Assembly (NCBI GenBank): GCA_900469475.1
Contig: UBXG01000022.1
Span: 62,001-126,000, forward strand
Origin: Hyphomicrobiales bacterium
GTDB lineage: Bacteria; Pseudomonadota; Alphaproteobacteria; Rhizobiales; Rhizobiaceae
Reading direction: 5' to 3'
Length of the DNA: 64,000 nucleotides
The position numbers and the translations under genes were made by a program. The notes below the pieces were generated by a model, which ran no database searches, was not told the origin of the DNA, and saw only the letters and a list, made by a program, of their open reading frames with translations. This document shows positions 26,820 through 35,052 of the stretch, in pieces. Numbering within the stretch: position 1 is the first letter of the stretch; the number at the start of each line of letters is the position of its first letter.

Positions 26820-27279
26820 TGATGCATATGGAAGCGCTGGACCATACGACCGCGATATTCGTTGTTCAGCGTTTTCGTCGAGCTCGACGGTGGTCAACTT
26901 TCGGGTTGTGTCTAGCTAATCCATCGGATCCGCGAAGCGTCCAGCAATGCGCCATGTGTTCCCACGCATTGATTGCTCAGTCAGTCGCTGACCGAGCTGA
27001 CGTGTCCGTCACAATGCCTTCAGCTCGATGCGAATAGGAACTTTTCGAATCCGCCACTCCCCGACTATGTCAGTCGGGTCTCACACGCCACTCCCAGTCG
27101 AGGCATCCGTCCCGGCACGTGTCGTACCGAGAGCTTGCCATCCCTCATTCGGCTGTGCTTTGATTCAAGCAGAGATAGGGTGATGAACGGTACAGAAGCT
27201 ATTGAGGGGGAAGAGTCGAGCTTGGACCGACTCTTTTGATAATGATCGTCGTACGGTTTCGGAACCCTTCCCCATCGTC
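26820..27279. other. Intergenic region without a convincing gene
   Basis: The short frames here have no recognisable domain and poor start context. The only structured element seen is the terminator-like hairpin at 27211-27237. Confidence 0.5.
27211..27237 (+). terminator. Intrinsic terminator downstream of the hydrolase pair
   Basis: The arms AAGAGTCG and CGACTCTT enclose a nine-base loop, and the right arm runs into TTTT on the plus strand. It is suited to stopping plus-strand transcripts before the convergent oxidoreductase gene. Confidence 0.6.
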
Positions 27280-28209
27280 TCACAAGGCTAGAACGACTTT
27301 TCCTGGAACTCGCGCCCCTGTTTCAGCTGCAGTGATCGCGGACAACGCATCAGTAAATGGAACGACGAGGCCGACAGTCGGTCGCAACACACCTTCACTT
27401 GCAAGGTCAGCGATTGCCGACAGATGTTTAATCCCCATGGTCGCGAAAGCGAGCTTATATCGTCTGGCTAGCATTCCACGCACCATCCTGCCGGGCGTCG
27501 GATTGATATCGACAAAAATTCCTTTTCTGTTGAGCATCGAAAGCCCAGCCCCCACAGACAGGGTTCCAAGCGTGTCGAAGACGGCGTCGAATTTTCCATT
27601 CTGAGCCTGGAGCTGCTTATCCCCATAGGTGAAAACCGGATCGACTCCGGCTGCTTTGGCACTTTGCAAGGACGCGGTGCCACATGAGCCGCTCACTTTA
27701 ATCCCTCGGGCAAGCGCCAACTGCACTGCAGATGCACCTACAGCACCGGTGCAGCCATGGATGAAAAGATGCGATCCCTTTGACATTTTGGCCTTGTCGA
27801 ATACGGCTGCCCATGCGGTCATCACTGGAATGGGGAGGCAGGCAGCCTCCTCAAACGAAAGGCGCGCCGGCTTTTTTGCCACCAAATGTGAATCCAGGAT
27901 GATTTCTTCCGCAAAGGCACCGGATTCGTTGAAGTCAACGGTCCCAAAAACGTCGTCACCGACAAAGAGACCCTTCACATCCCTGCCGACGGCAGCGATC
28001 ACTCCAGCGAAATCGGTTCCCATACCCTTTGGGAACTTCCGGCTCCTGAATAATTTCATGACGCCTTTTCGGAGCTTCCAATCAAAAGGATTTATCGCCG
28101 CTGCACTAACGGTGACACGTATCTGTTTTGCACCAAGCTGAGGCAAGTTGGCTTTGCCGATATACATGCGTTCCGGGCCGCCGTAGCGGTCATATTGCAC
28201 TCTCTTCAT
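27280..28209 (-). CDS. Zinc-independent MDR oxidoreductase (NADPH:quinone reductase-like)
   Basis: From ATG 28209 the protein has 309 residues and starts MKRVQYDRYGGPERM, the normal beginning for this family. It shows INPFDWKLRKG near residue 36, GTDFAGVIAAVG near residue 58, and the nucleotide loop HGCTGAVGASAVQLA near residue 141, and lacks zinc-binding cysteines. Members reduce quinones or enones using NADPH. A longer start at 28377 has a better AGGAG site and would add 56 residues of unknown origin. It diverges from the PadR gene and probably is repressed by it. Confidence 0.8.
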   Translation of the reverse strand: MKRVQYDRYGGPERMYIGKANLPQLGAKQIRVTVSAAAINPFDWKLRKGVMKLFRSRKFPKGMGTDFAGVIAAVGRDVKGLFVGDDVFGTVDFNESGAFAEEIILDSHLVAKKPARLSFEEAACLPIPVMTAWAAVFDKAKMSKGSHLFIHGCTGAVGASAVQLALARGIKVSGSCGTASLQSAKAAGVDPVFTYGDKQLQAQNGKFDAVFDTLGTLSVGAGLSMLNRKGIFVDINPTPGRMVRGMLARRYKLAFATMGIKHLSAIADLASEGVLRPTVGLVVPFTDALSAITAAETGARVPGKVVLAL

Positions 28210-28378
28210 ATTAGATCTCGTTCTTCCGTCAAATATTGCCCTAACCTTCGTTGCGCTGTTTTCACCGGCAATGGTGCCCTCCAGGAGGGACATACGCACG
28301 GCTCCATTGCCTATAAGCTCCGGAGCTGATTTACCCGCATGTGCGGTTTCATCGAGTTGAATGTGGCGCGAACACATG

Positions 28379-28415
28379 TATACTCCTATCAGAATACTCT
28401 CGCGAGAGCAATAGG
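28379..28415. promoter_or_regulatory. Repeated upstream element, copy 1 (probable PadR operator)
   Basis: The 37-bp stretch begins TATACTCCTA and shares about 27 of 37 positions with 30084-30120. It contains a perfect CTCTCGCGAGAG palindrome. It sits in the divergent promoter region of the quinone-reductase-like gene and the PadR gene. Confidence 0.55.
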
Positions 28416-28421
28416 GACACC

Positions 28422-28997
28422 ATGTCATCGATCAGGCTATTCATTTTATCTTCCTTCGCCGATATCGGCCCCATGCACGGACACCGTCTAAGGCAGGAGG
28501 CCGATCGCAAGCGTGTGCCGTTTTGGACCGACATTCCCGTCGGAGCCGTTTATGGTGCAATGAATCGGCTCGCGACCGAAGGGCTGTTGCGCGAAGCGGG
28601 CCGCGAACAGGAAGGCAACCGCCCTACCCGTCAGATTTATGAAATCACCGACGAAGGAAGGCGTGTGTTGGCGGATCTGAGGCGTAATGGCCTGACGGAA
28701 ATCTGGTTTAAGTATGATCCGTTCGACCTCGCGCTTACGCGCACCGATCCAGCCAAACTGGACGAACTTCCCGCCCTCCTGGCCGACCGGTTTGCAAGGA
28801 TGACAGCGCTGCTGGAAGAGCGGCGGCGCATGATCGAGCAAGCCATGCCCTTTATCGGAGTGGCGGAGGAATGGGCGGTCCGTCATACAGAGCGCCGGAT
28901 GGAGGCGGAGGTCCAATATCTTGCGGACCTCATCGCAGCTCTCCCGGATCTCATGGCCGACGAGCGCAATCCCCGGCCGCGCAAGGAAAAGCCATAG
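28422..28997 (+). CDS. PadR-family transcriptional regulator
   Basis: The chosen start at 28422 gives 191 residues and the typical MSSIRLFILSSFADIGPMHGH N-terminal winged-helix beginning. Family features follow: PVGAVYGAMNRLATEGLL near residue 42, RQIYEITDEGRRVL near residue 70, and a long C-terminal helical arm (ERRRMIEQAMPFIGVAEEW). PadR proteins repress genes for phenolic or quinone stress. Here the gene diverges from an NADPH:quinone reductase-like gene and an element repeated before the aldo/keto reductase gene at 30037, which together look like its regulon. Confidence 0.85.
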   Translation: MSSIRLFILSSFADIGPMHGHRLRQEADRKRVPFWTDIPVGAVYGAMNRLATEGLLREAGREQEGNRPTRQIYEITDEGRRVLADLRRNGLTEIWFKYDPFDLALTRTDPAKLDELPALLADRFARMTALLEERRRMIEQAMPFIGVAEEWAVRHTERRMEAEVQYLADLIAALPDLMADERNPRPRKEKP

Positions 28998-29164
28998 GTT
29001 CTGTCAGGTGACAGCCGCCTTGAGGCCAACTCCAATTGGGTTTTCTTCCCGTGGTTATCGGGCATTCACTGTTGGACGCGCCATCTGGCTTGCGGCTACG
29101 TCTTGAGCGGGTCGGGCCGCAAAGCACGAGTGATTTCGCCTAGGATGGTCCGCTCATCGAGTCA

Positions 29165-30037
29165 TCAGGAAAGCTCAGCAAGGTCCTGTTCCGTCAGCAC
29201 GATGTCGCCCGCAGCCATATTTTCTTCCAGATGAGCAATGGAGCCGGTGCCGGGAATTGCGATCATCACTGGCGAAAGAGCCAGTAACCAAGCCAGCGCG
29301 ATCTGGTTGCTGGTTGCCCCATGTCGGCCTGCAATCCGCGCGAGACGCCCGTCGTCGATATTCGCCATCCCTCCGCCGAGCGGGAAGAAGGGGCTGAAGG
29401 CGATATTCTCCGTTTCACAAATTCCCAACAGCGCAGCATCTCCGCGCTTGGCAACATGAAAATTGTTCTGCACGGCAACCACCGGCGCTATCGCACGGGC
29501 TTCGGCTAGATGATCGGCATCGATATTGCTGAGACCGAGGTGACGAATTAACCCCTCCTCGCGCAGCGCTGCAAGAGCTTCGAAACGTTCAGCGAGCGAC
29601 TCGCCATGGGGCGGCGCCATCTCCCCGATGCGCAGATAGACCAGATCAAGCCGGTCCAAGCCGAGATCTTGAAGATTTTCCTCTACCAACCGGCGCATGT
29701 CGGCACCTGTCGCGGTCCGATGGCTATCGTCCGAGCTGAAAACGTGACCCACTTTGGTTGCGATCACGAGGTCCCGGCCGTAGGGAAAAAGCGCCTCTTG
29801 AATTAGCCTGTTCGCACGAACAGTTTTATCGCTGCTATGATAGAAGGCGGCCGTATCAATCAGGTTCGCACCGAGCTCGACGGCGCGGCGAAGCACGGCG
29901 CGGCCGGCGCCCGGATCCCGCGCTGGGCCGCGAAACCCCTTCGATACAAGGCGCATGGCGCCAAACCCCATCAGGTTAACTGGCATGTCTCCGCCAAGAG
30001 AGAATTTCACAGCTTTGTCTGACACTGGTTGCTCCAT
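29165..30037 (-). CDS. Aldo/keto reductase
   Basis: The 290-residue TIM-barrel NADPH oxidoreductase shows MGFGAMRL near residue 23, ELGANLIDTAAFYHSSD with the catalytic Asp and Tyr near residues 62-66, VIATKVGH with the catalytic Lys near residue 95, GLSNID, VQNNFHV and AIPGTGSIAHLEEN for cofactor binding. It reduces carbonyls to alcohols. An element repeated from the PadR promoter region lies 47 bases upstream, so it is likely coregulated with the quinone reductase. Start ATG 30037; the coding region is intact. Confidence 0.85.
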   Translation of the reverse strand: MEQPVSDKAVKFSLGGDMPVNLMGFGAMRLVSKGFRGPARDPGAGRAVLRRAVELGANLIDTAAFYHSSDKTVRANRLIQEALFPYGRDLVIATKVGHVFSSDDSHRTATGADMRRLVEENLQDLGLDRLDLVYLRIGEMAPPHGESLAERFEALAALREEGLIRHLGLSNIDADHLAEARAIAPVVAVQNNFHVAKRGDAALLGICETENIAFSPFFPLGGGMANIDDGRLARIAGRHGATSNQIALAWLLALSPVMIAIPGTGSIAHLEENMAAGDIVLTEQDLAELS

Positions 30038-30083
30038 GAATTGCGAAACTATTTGTGCGGAAGAAATGGGGGGTTCTTCGCCA

Positions 30084-30120
30084 TATACTCCTACATGAGT
30101 ATTCTTATGATAGCAATACG
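30084..30120. promoter_or_regulatory. Repeated upstream element, copy 2 (probable PadR operator before the aldo/keto reductase)
   Basis: It shares TATACTCCTA and GCAATA blocks with copy 1 at 28379-28415. It contains the perfect inverted repeat ATACTC-N6-GAGTAT. It is oriented towards the aldo/keto reductase gene just as copy 1 is towards the quinone-reductase-like gene. Confidence 0.55.
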
Positions 30121-30133
30121 CAAGGCAGTGCGG

Positions 30134-30700
30134 TCAGTTGCTGACGAGTGTACCTGTTCTTACGAACTGGCCGACATCGTTCGAAGCCTTTGCAGCGACC
30201 TTGTTCAAAATCAGCGGTAGGATGCCGCCGGCCCGTAGGATCTCGACCTCGACCGATCCCTTCTTCATGCCGGCAATGGCCGGCGCGTCTCGCTGACGGG
30301 AATCCGATCCTGCGGGCGCCGGGAACCTGCAAGACTCGGCTCTATACTCGCTAGATCGATTTGCAGCGTGGAGGTATAGCGCGGCTGTGAGGAAGGATCG
30401 AACCAAATGCCGACACGCTTGGCAGAGCGTTCGACAAAATTGACGTGATCTTCGCTGCGCCCGGTCGTCCGCAGATATTGGATCGTCTGGCCATCAATCG
30501 GGAAGTAGGCGCTGTTGCCGCCGAATTCCGGCGTCATGTTGGCAACAACGGCGCGATCGCCTGCCGTCAATATCGAAACGCCCGGCCCAAAAAATTCGAC
30601 GAACTTGTCCTGAAGGTCGATCTGGCGGAGCAGATGCGTGACCATCAGAGCAAGATCGGTCGCAAGAACACCATACCGCATGCAGCCGGTCACCAAAGAA
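30134..30700 (-). pseudogene. Internally deleted remnant of an aconitase-family gene
   Basis: In one frame, from about 30693 to 30300, the translation carries unmistakable aconitase blocks: GVLATDLALMVTHLLRQ, KFVEFFGPGVS, VVANMTPEFGGNSAYFPID and SLAGSRRPQDRIP. In another frame, 30285-30134, it carries the family C-terminal signature VEVEILRAGGILPLIL. About 500 residues that should separate these parts, and the whole N-terminal third, are missing. Aconitases hydrate and dehydrate tricarboxylates through an iron-sulfur cluster; this copy cannot. It lies behind the O-demethylase gene on the same strand. Confidence 0.75.
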
Positions 30701-30943
30701 GCGCAGAAGCGCAATTGAGCCAACACGGCCAGTTGCGCTATTGGGTTCGCACGAAGGAAATGTTGCGTTCGATGTGGATTCAGGCACAAACACCAACTCG
30801 ATGTCGTGAGTTTGCCGATTGCCGATATTGCAGATCGACAGGAAGCTCCCCCTCGCCGCGAAATGCCAGGTGAAGTTACCCAGGGGAGCTTGTAGCCGCC
30901 GCGCCACCTTGAGTGTCGCGGCGGCCAAAATGTTCGACGCGAC

Positions 30944-32323
30944 TTATTGCCGGCCCGTCTTGATGACTTTGTCGAAATACGGCGCTGGCGCCACTTTCAC
31001 GCGGATTTCGCGCAACTCATGGCGGTCCACCGTGCGCCGGCGTGTATTCGGCTCGCCCCAGAGGAGCGTGAGTTCCGTGCCGGGGGTGGCGTCTTCAAGA
31101 TTGACAAGCGCAAGCGAAATGAAGCGCTTTGCATTCGCCGAATAGGCCGACCATTGCGAGACGCCCGCGAGCTTGCCGTTGCTTAGAACAGCGTCGGATT
31201 CGAATGTGGCATACATGGGTGTGGGAAGAGCCATGAAGCGGCCAGGCTTTTCGTGGTCGAAGAGCGAAGCCTTGATCGTCGCGGCAACGTCATCGTCGTT
31301 CCAGACGAGCGTCACCTTCGTGCGCCTCTGGTTGGCTGCCCGATCCTTGAGCGCATCCCGGCCCACGAAGTCGCGGTTCCAATCGATGAGGCCGCCATAA
31401 CCCACTTCGATGGGGTCGACATAATAGTCCTCGATGCGGTCGGAGACGTGACTGCCACCGAGCGACGCGATCGATTCCAGATAGTAGTTGTTGAGCCATT
31501 CGCGATAAGGCTTCATTTCGGCGCTGTGATAGATCGCCGGCAGCGGCATGGGCATCCAGCCGGATTCCTGGGCCGTCGTGGAGTAGGCAAGCGCGCCGAT
31601 CTTGCGCATTCCATATTTCTCGCCTGTTCTTTCCAGCGCTTCCCGCACAGCCTGCTGGTCGTCCCATTTGCCATAGAGTTCGAAGCCCGGCGCGCCCGCC
31701 ATACCATGCCGCAACGCCCGCACGTTTTTGCCGGCGATCCGGAACTCGCCGATGAAGAAGAACTTGATGTCCGGCAGCGTGTTGCCCGTCACGTCCTGCA
31801 TAAGAGCCAATGCCTGTGGCCCCTGGATCTGGAGCCGGAACACATCGCGCGGCGCTTGGCGGACCGACCAGTTGTCATTCTTCTCGGCAGTCACGTTCAA
31901 AGATGTGCTTTGGGCATTGTAGAGCAGCCAATCGCTCGCAAACGGCGCGCCGACGACGCGGAAGAACTCCTCCTCCTCGCGGAACAGGATCGCGTCGGCG
32001 ATGTAATTGCCGTCATGACCCGTAAGGACGATCTGCTTGGCGCGGCGCACCTGAAATGGATCGAACTTGTTGAGCGCGAACTGCGACAGGAAGGGGATCA
32101 CTTCCGGCCCGCGCAAATGCAGTTCGGTCATGTGATAGGATTGCTCCAGAAGCGCGACGCTATCCTTCCAGGACTGCACCTCGTCGCGCCAGTTGGTGAA
32201 TTCCGGAGGTATGCCCGGAAAGACATAGGGGCCGATATTCGACCCCCGCAGCAGCTTCACCGCTCCGCCCGCTTCGTTGATCAATGTTTCGAGGCTCCTC
32301 GGGGCTCCTCCACCTGCAGCCAT
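30944..32323 (-). CDS. ligM: Tetrahydrofolate-dependent aromatic O-demethylase, LigM/DesA-like (GcvT family)
   Basis: The 459-residue protein aligns by eye along its length with vanillate/3-O-methylgallate O-demethylase LigM. Shared blocks include a LRGSNIGPYVFP-like start, PPEFTNWRDE, FRLQIQGPQALALMQ, KNVRALRHGMAGAPGFELYG, ESGWMPMPLPAIYH, GGSHVSDRIEDYYVDPIEVGYG, and LTLLWGEPN. LigM transfers the aromatic methoxy methyl group to tetrahydrofolate in the cytoplasm, giving 5-methyl-THF. A GGGAGGAG site precedes the ATG by five bases. A twin TetR-type operator lies 80 bases upstream. The true substrate, vanillate or another methoxybenzoate, is undetermined. Confidence 0.87.
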   Translation of the reverse strand: MAAGGGAPRSLETLINEAGGAVKLLRGSNIGPYVFPGIPPEFTNWRDEVQSWKDSVALLEQSYHMTELHLRGPEVIPFLSQFALNKFDPFQVRRAKQIVLTGHDGNYIADAILFREEEEFFRVVGAPFASDWLLYNAQSTSLNVTAEKNDNWSVRQAPRDVFRLQIQGPQALALMQDVTGNTLPDIKFFFIGEFRIAGKNVRALRHGMAGAPGFELYGKWDDQQAVREALERTGEKYGMRKIGALAYSTTAQESGWMPMPLPAIYHSAEMKPYREWLNNYYLESIASLGGSHVSDRIEDYYVDPIEVGYGGLIDWNRDFVGRDALKDRAANQRRTKVTLVWNDDDVAATIKASLFDHEKPGRFMALPTPMYATFESDAVLSNGKLAGVSQWSAYSANAKRFISLALVNLEDATPGTELTLLWGEPNTRRRTVDRHELREIRVKVAPAPYFDKVIKTGRQ

Positions 32324-32402
32324 GATACTCCTCCCTTAGCTTGCGACATCCTCCAGTGTGGCCTCAGCCCGTTGGTTGCTTAACGGTTGAGATCAAGAAA
32401 AC

Positions 32403-32434
32403 ATACTAGTTGGTATCGAAAAACCTATTGGTAT
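32403..32434 (-). promoter_or_regulatory. Twin TetR-type operator with promoter, before the LigM-like gene
   Basis: Two ATAC-N6-GTAT-like inverted repeats occupy 32403-32416 and 32421-32434, an 18-bp start-to-start spacing. On the minus strand a consensus TTGACA -35 overlaps the outer repeat, and an ATAC-containing -10-like sequence falls in the inner one, so bound repressor would block polymerase. The rest of 32324-32661 holds no gene, only this promoter and the terminator at 32631. Confidence 0.75.
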
Positions 32435-32630
32435 GTCAAGCAAGACGAAAATGCACTGAATTAAATGCGCCGTCGCGATTCATCCTCGGGGAGCCGTTTG
32501 GAACTCGGAGGATTGCTTGCTGGTCGCCTGCGCCCAAATCGCCTTCTGACAGACGATGCGAGGGCCAATCAGTCCGCCTGCGCTAGTGAACCGAAACCAT
32601 GGCGGACAGCCTTTTCAGTACGGAGAATTC

Positions 32631-32652
32631 GAGCCGGACGTTCGTCCGGCTC
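32631..32652 (-). terminator. Hairpin just after the gfa gene
   Basis: GAGCCGGACG pairs with CGTCCGGCTC around a two-base loop, ten bases past the gfa stop. A short TTT follows only on the plus strand, so termination efficiency for gfa is uncertain. Confidence 0.55.
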
Positions 32653-32661
32653 TTTGCAGGT

Positions 32662-33234
32662 CTAAACGGTCAGAACGCCGTTCTTCTTTGCCGTCCACGT
32701 GGCGATGTAGTCCATCAGGCCCGGTGAGAGGCAGTCGTAGGGTGCAAGGCCCAGCTCGGTTAGACGTTCACGAATTGCGTCCATCTTCGAAGGGGCATAC
32801 CCTGCCTCGATGATTGAGGATACGAACGCGGCAAAGCCGGGTTCCGCCCATCCTTCTTCTTCGAAACGCTCGGGGTGGACGAAGGACAAACCCTTGAACG
32901 GATGATCCCGCTCCACCGGCCCGTACATATGAACACCGCACTCCTTGCAGGCATGTCGCTGGATCAGGGCATTTGCATCGACGACCACGAGCTTATCGCC
33001 GTTCTCAACGACTTCCACGGCTTCCGTGGGCGCTACCGCAACGATGGAGAAATTTGCGCCCACCGGCTTCCAGCATTTGGTGCAGCCGCAGGCATGATTA
33101 TGGGCGATATCGCCTTTGATCTTCACCTTGACCGGGTTCGTGGTGCACTCGCAAACGAGAGTGCCTCCGGCGATCGGGGCACCTCCCGTCCTCAATCCCC
33201 CATCGACATGGGGGTGTATGCCGACATTTGCCAT
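32662..33234 (-). CDS. gfa: S-(hydroxymethyl)glutathione synthase (glutathione-dependent formaldehyde-activating enzyme)
   Basis: The 190-residue enzyme catalyses condensation of formaldehyde with glutathione. It shows the zinc-binding pattern of Gfa: CECTTNPVKV near residue 29, HACGCTKCWKP near residue 48 and HACKECGVHMYG near residue 94, with the structural and catalytic cysteines. The ending YDCLSPGLMDYIATWTAKK is typical. A strong AGGAGG site precedes the ATG. It follows the Zn-alcohol dehydrogenase gene and supports the formaldehyde dehydrogenase at 37992. Formaldehyde is the expected by-product of the P450 O-demethylase in this island. Confidence 0.88.
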   Translation of the reverse strand: MANVGIHPHVDGGLRTGGAPIAGGTLVCECTTNPVKVKIKGDIAHNHACGCTKCWKPVGANFSIVAVAPTEAVEVVENGDKLVVVDANALIQRHACKECGVHMYGPVERDHPFKGLSFVHPERFEEEGWAEPGFAAFVSSIIEAGYAPSKMDAIRERLTELGLAPYDCLSPGLMDYIATWTAKKNGVLTV

Positions 33235-33399
33235 TGCATCTTCCTCCTATTTGGCCGGACACCACGCCCGGCCTTCAGAACGGCAGGTAGCCGATTAACG
33301 ATCCAGTCGCTCCGCATGCCACCTCAAATGGGGGGCCGAAGGGGCATTCCTCGAGCCGCTCGACAGTGATCCGCCAGGTGTGGGCCAATTGGAACTCCG

Positions 33400-34506
33400 T
33401 TACAGTTCGACGGCGTAATAGGTGAATCCGCCTTCGTCCTTCCCGACGCCAGAAATGGCGTCATTGATCTTCTCCAGCGGCCACACCATCGGCGACATGA
33501 CCGACATGTCGATGATCCCTGCTTCGACCATCGCCGCGATCTCCATGCCTTCCGCGGCCGTGAACCATACCGAGCCGATCAATTCCATCTGCTCGTCCAT
33601 CCACCATTTGACGTCGACAGGCAAAGCGCCCGATGTGCCACCGATGTTGATGATGCGGCCGCCCCGTTTGACGCCGCCCATGGCGTCCAGCATGGAGTCG
33701 AGCGGCGCCTTGGCGCCGAGCGTATCGAGCATCAAGTCCACTCCGCTCCCGTTCGTCTGCTCCTTGACGAATGCTCCCGATGATCCCTTCACGTTCGAGA
33801 AGGTGACGATGCGATCCGGCGCGATCGCTTTCAGCCGTTCAAGCAGCGCCTCGCCCCTGGCCACGGCATAAATCCTGGCAACACCCATCGCCAACGCGAA
33901 CAGTGTGGCACCCAAACCCAGTGTTCCGGTTGCGCCGTTAATGATTAGCGTCTTGCCCATCAGCGGTCCGCACTTCTTGAGGGCGGCGTAGGACGTACCG
34001 AGATAGCCCATGCGGGAACCTTGGACGAAGGTCATGTTGTCGGGGATTTTGACGACCTGCGCCTGCGGGGCCAGCATGAATTCGCCGAAGCCCCCGTAAG
34101 GATAGCGGGCGAACATGTCCATGCTTTTGGGGTTGTAGCCGAAGTACCCGCCAAGCGTCCAATATTCGCAGGCCTGCGGTTTGCCGGAAGAACAATGGTG
34201 GCATGCTCCGCAGAAACGCCCGGGATTCACATAGACCCTGTCGCCCGGCTTGATGCTGACAACTTGGGGACCGACCTCGTGAACCACACCACTCGGATCA
34301 AGACCGTGAATCGCAGGCCGTGGCGGCAGCGGCATTTGCGGATACCAGGTCTCCCAGTTAGCCAGAACATTCGCCAGGTTCGGAACCATTCCGCAGGCTT
34401 TTACGCGGACGATTACATCGCTCCCGGTGGCCTTTGGACGTTCGACCTCGTCAATGCTCATCGGCTGACCCACGGCGTGGAGCCGCGCGGCACGCATCAT
34501 TTCCAT
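33400..34506 (-). CDS. Zinc-type MDR alcohol dehydrogenase
   Basis: The start was set at ATG 34506, six bases after GGGAGGA, giving 368 residues. Features are a GVVHEVG catalytic-domain segment, structural zinc cysteines CGACHHCSSGKPQAC near residues 97-111, the nucleotide loop INGATGTLGLGATLFA near residue 194, and a closing IINIGGTSG. The usual catalytic GICGTD reads ACGMVPNL, so the zinc site is atypical. It probably oxidises an aromatic or short alcohol in the methoxyaromatic pathway. It shares a divergent twin-operator region with doxX-tetR and forms an operon with gfa. Confidence 0.82.
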   Translation of the reverse strand: MEMMRAARLHAVGQPMSIDEVERPKATGSDVIVRVKACGMVPNLANVLANWETWYPQMPLPPRPAIHGLDPSGVVHEVGPQVVSIKPGDRVYVNPGRFCGACHHCSSGKPQACEYWTLGGYFGYNPKSMDMFARYPYGGFGEFMLAPQAQVVKIPDNMTFVQGSRMGYLGTSYAALKKCGPLMGKTLIINGATGTLGLGATLFALAMGVARIYAVARGEALLERLKAIAPDRIVTFSNVKGSSGAFVKEQTNGSGVDLMLDTLGAKAPLDSMLDAMGGVKRGGRIINIGGTSGALPVDVKWWMDEQMELIGSVWFTAAEGMEIAAMVEAGIIDMSVMSPMVWPLEKINDAISGVGKDEGGFTYYAVEL

Positions 34507-34545
34507 CGGTATTCCTCCCAAACTCGAAGATTGCCCCGTATTGAC

Positions 34546-34577
34546 ATACTATATGGACTGTGAATACCGTTTAGTAT
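34546..34577 (+). promoter_or_regulatory. Twin TetR-type operator between the alcohol dehydrogenase and DoxX genes
   Basis: The repeats at 34546-34559 (ATAC-N6-GACT) and 34564-34577 (ATAC-N6-GTAT) start 18 bp apart. On the plus strand TTGACA overlaps the first repeat and an ATAC-containing -10-like sequence the second, driving doxX-tetR. Divergent control of the dehydrogenase-gfa operon is also likely. This places the TetR gene under its own operator. Confidence 0.75.
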
Positions 34578-34645
34578 CTTAAAAGGCAAGCGAGGAATGC
34601 AACTATCCTCGCCGACCCGGCAGAGGCCGGTGTGAAGGAGGAGAA

Positions 34646-34996
34646 ATGAATTTCGTTTTGGTCGACTGGCTCCGCATTCTCTGCGGCGTCTGGTTTATCC
34701 CCCACCTGATCGGCAAGGGCCTCCATTATGAGAAGGCAGAGGGAACGTTCGACGCGGCTGGCTTCAAGCCAGCGAAGCTGTTCGTCGGTCTTGCGATGGT
34801 TGCAGAGGCGTGTGCCGCCGTGGGTTTGATTTTTTCTGTCTATCCCAGGATTGCGGCCGTCGTCGGTGCCCTGGTGCTGTTCGGTTCGGGCTACGCGGTT
34901 ACAAAAATCAACGGCCTGAATTGGCGTTGGCAGAAGATGGGGCCGGAATATCCGATCTTTTGGGGGCTCATTTGTCTCTCGACGGCTCTTGTGTAA
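34646..34996 (+). CDS. DoxX-family membrane protein
   Basis: The 116-residue protein has four hydrophobic spans: LRILCGVWFIPHLIG, LFVGLAMVAEACAAVGLIF, IAAVVGALVLFGSGYAV and PIFWGLICLSTALV. The sequence WFIPHLIGKGLHY near residue 16 is typical of the DoxX/DoxD-like group. The family includes subunits or partners of thiosulfate:quinone oxidoreductase and redox membrane proteins. A GGAGGAG ribosome site precedes the start. It is the first gene after the twin operator, followed by tetR, so it belongs to the island's regulon. Its biochemical role is unknown. Confidence 0.75.
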   Translation: MNFVLVDWLRILCGVWFIPHLIGKGLHYEKAEGTFDAAGFKPAKLFVGLAMVAEACAAVGLIFSVYPRIAAVVGALVLFGSGYAVTKINGLNWRWQKMGPEYPIFWGLICLSTALV

Positions 34997-35052
34997 CCGG
35001 TGCATTTTGAGGTACGCCTCGGTGTCTGGATACGCACGAACGGGAATTACGA

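Noticed and set aside
26820..27239. Short plus-strand frames after the metallo-hydrolase gene
   Set aside because: They have no ribosome site or domain, and a terminator-like hairpin follows.
30029..30220. A 63-codon plus-strand frame over the second PadR-type element
   Set aside because: It crosses the repeated element and the aconitase remnant and has no domain.
31253..32383. A 376-codon plus-strand frame
   Set aside because: It is antisense to the LigM-like gene, which aligns along its whole length with known O-demethylases.
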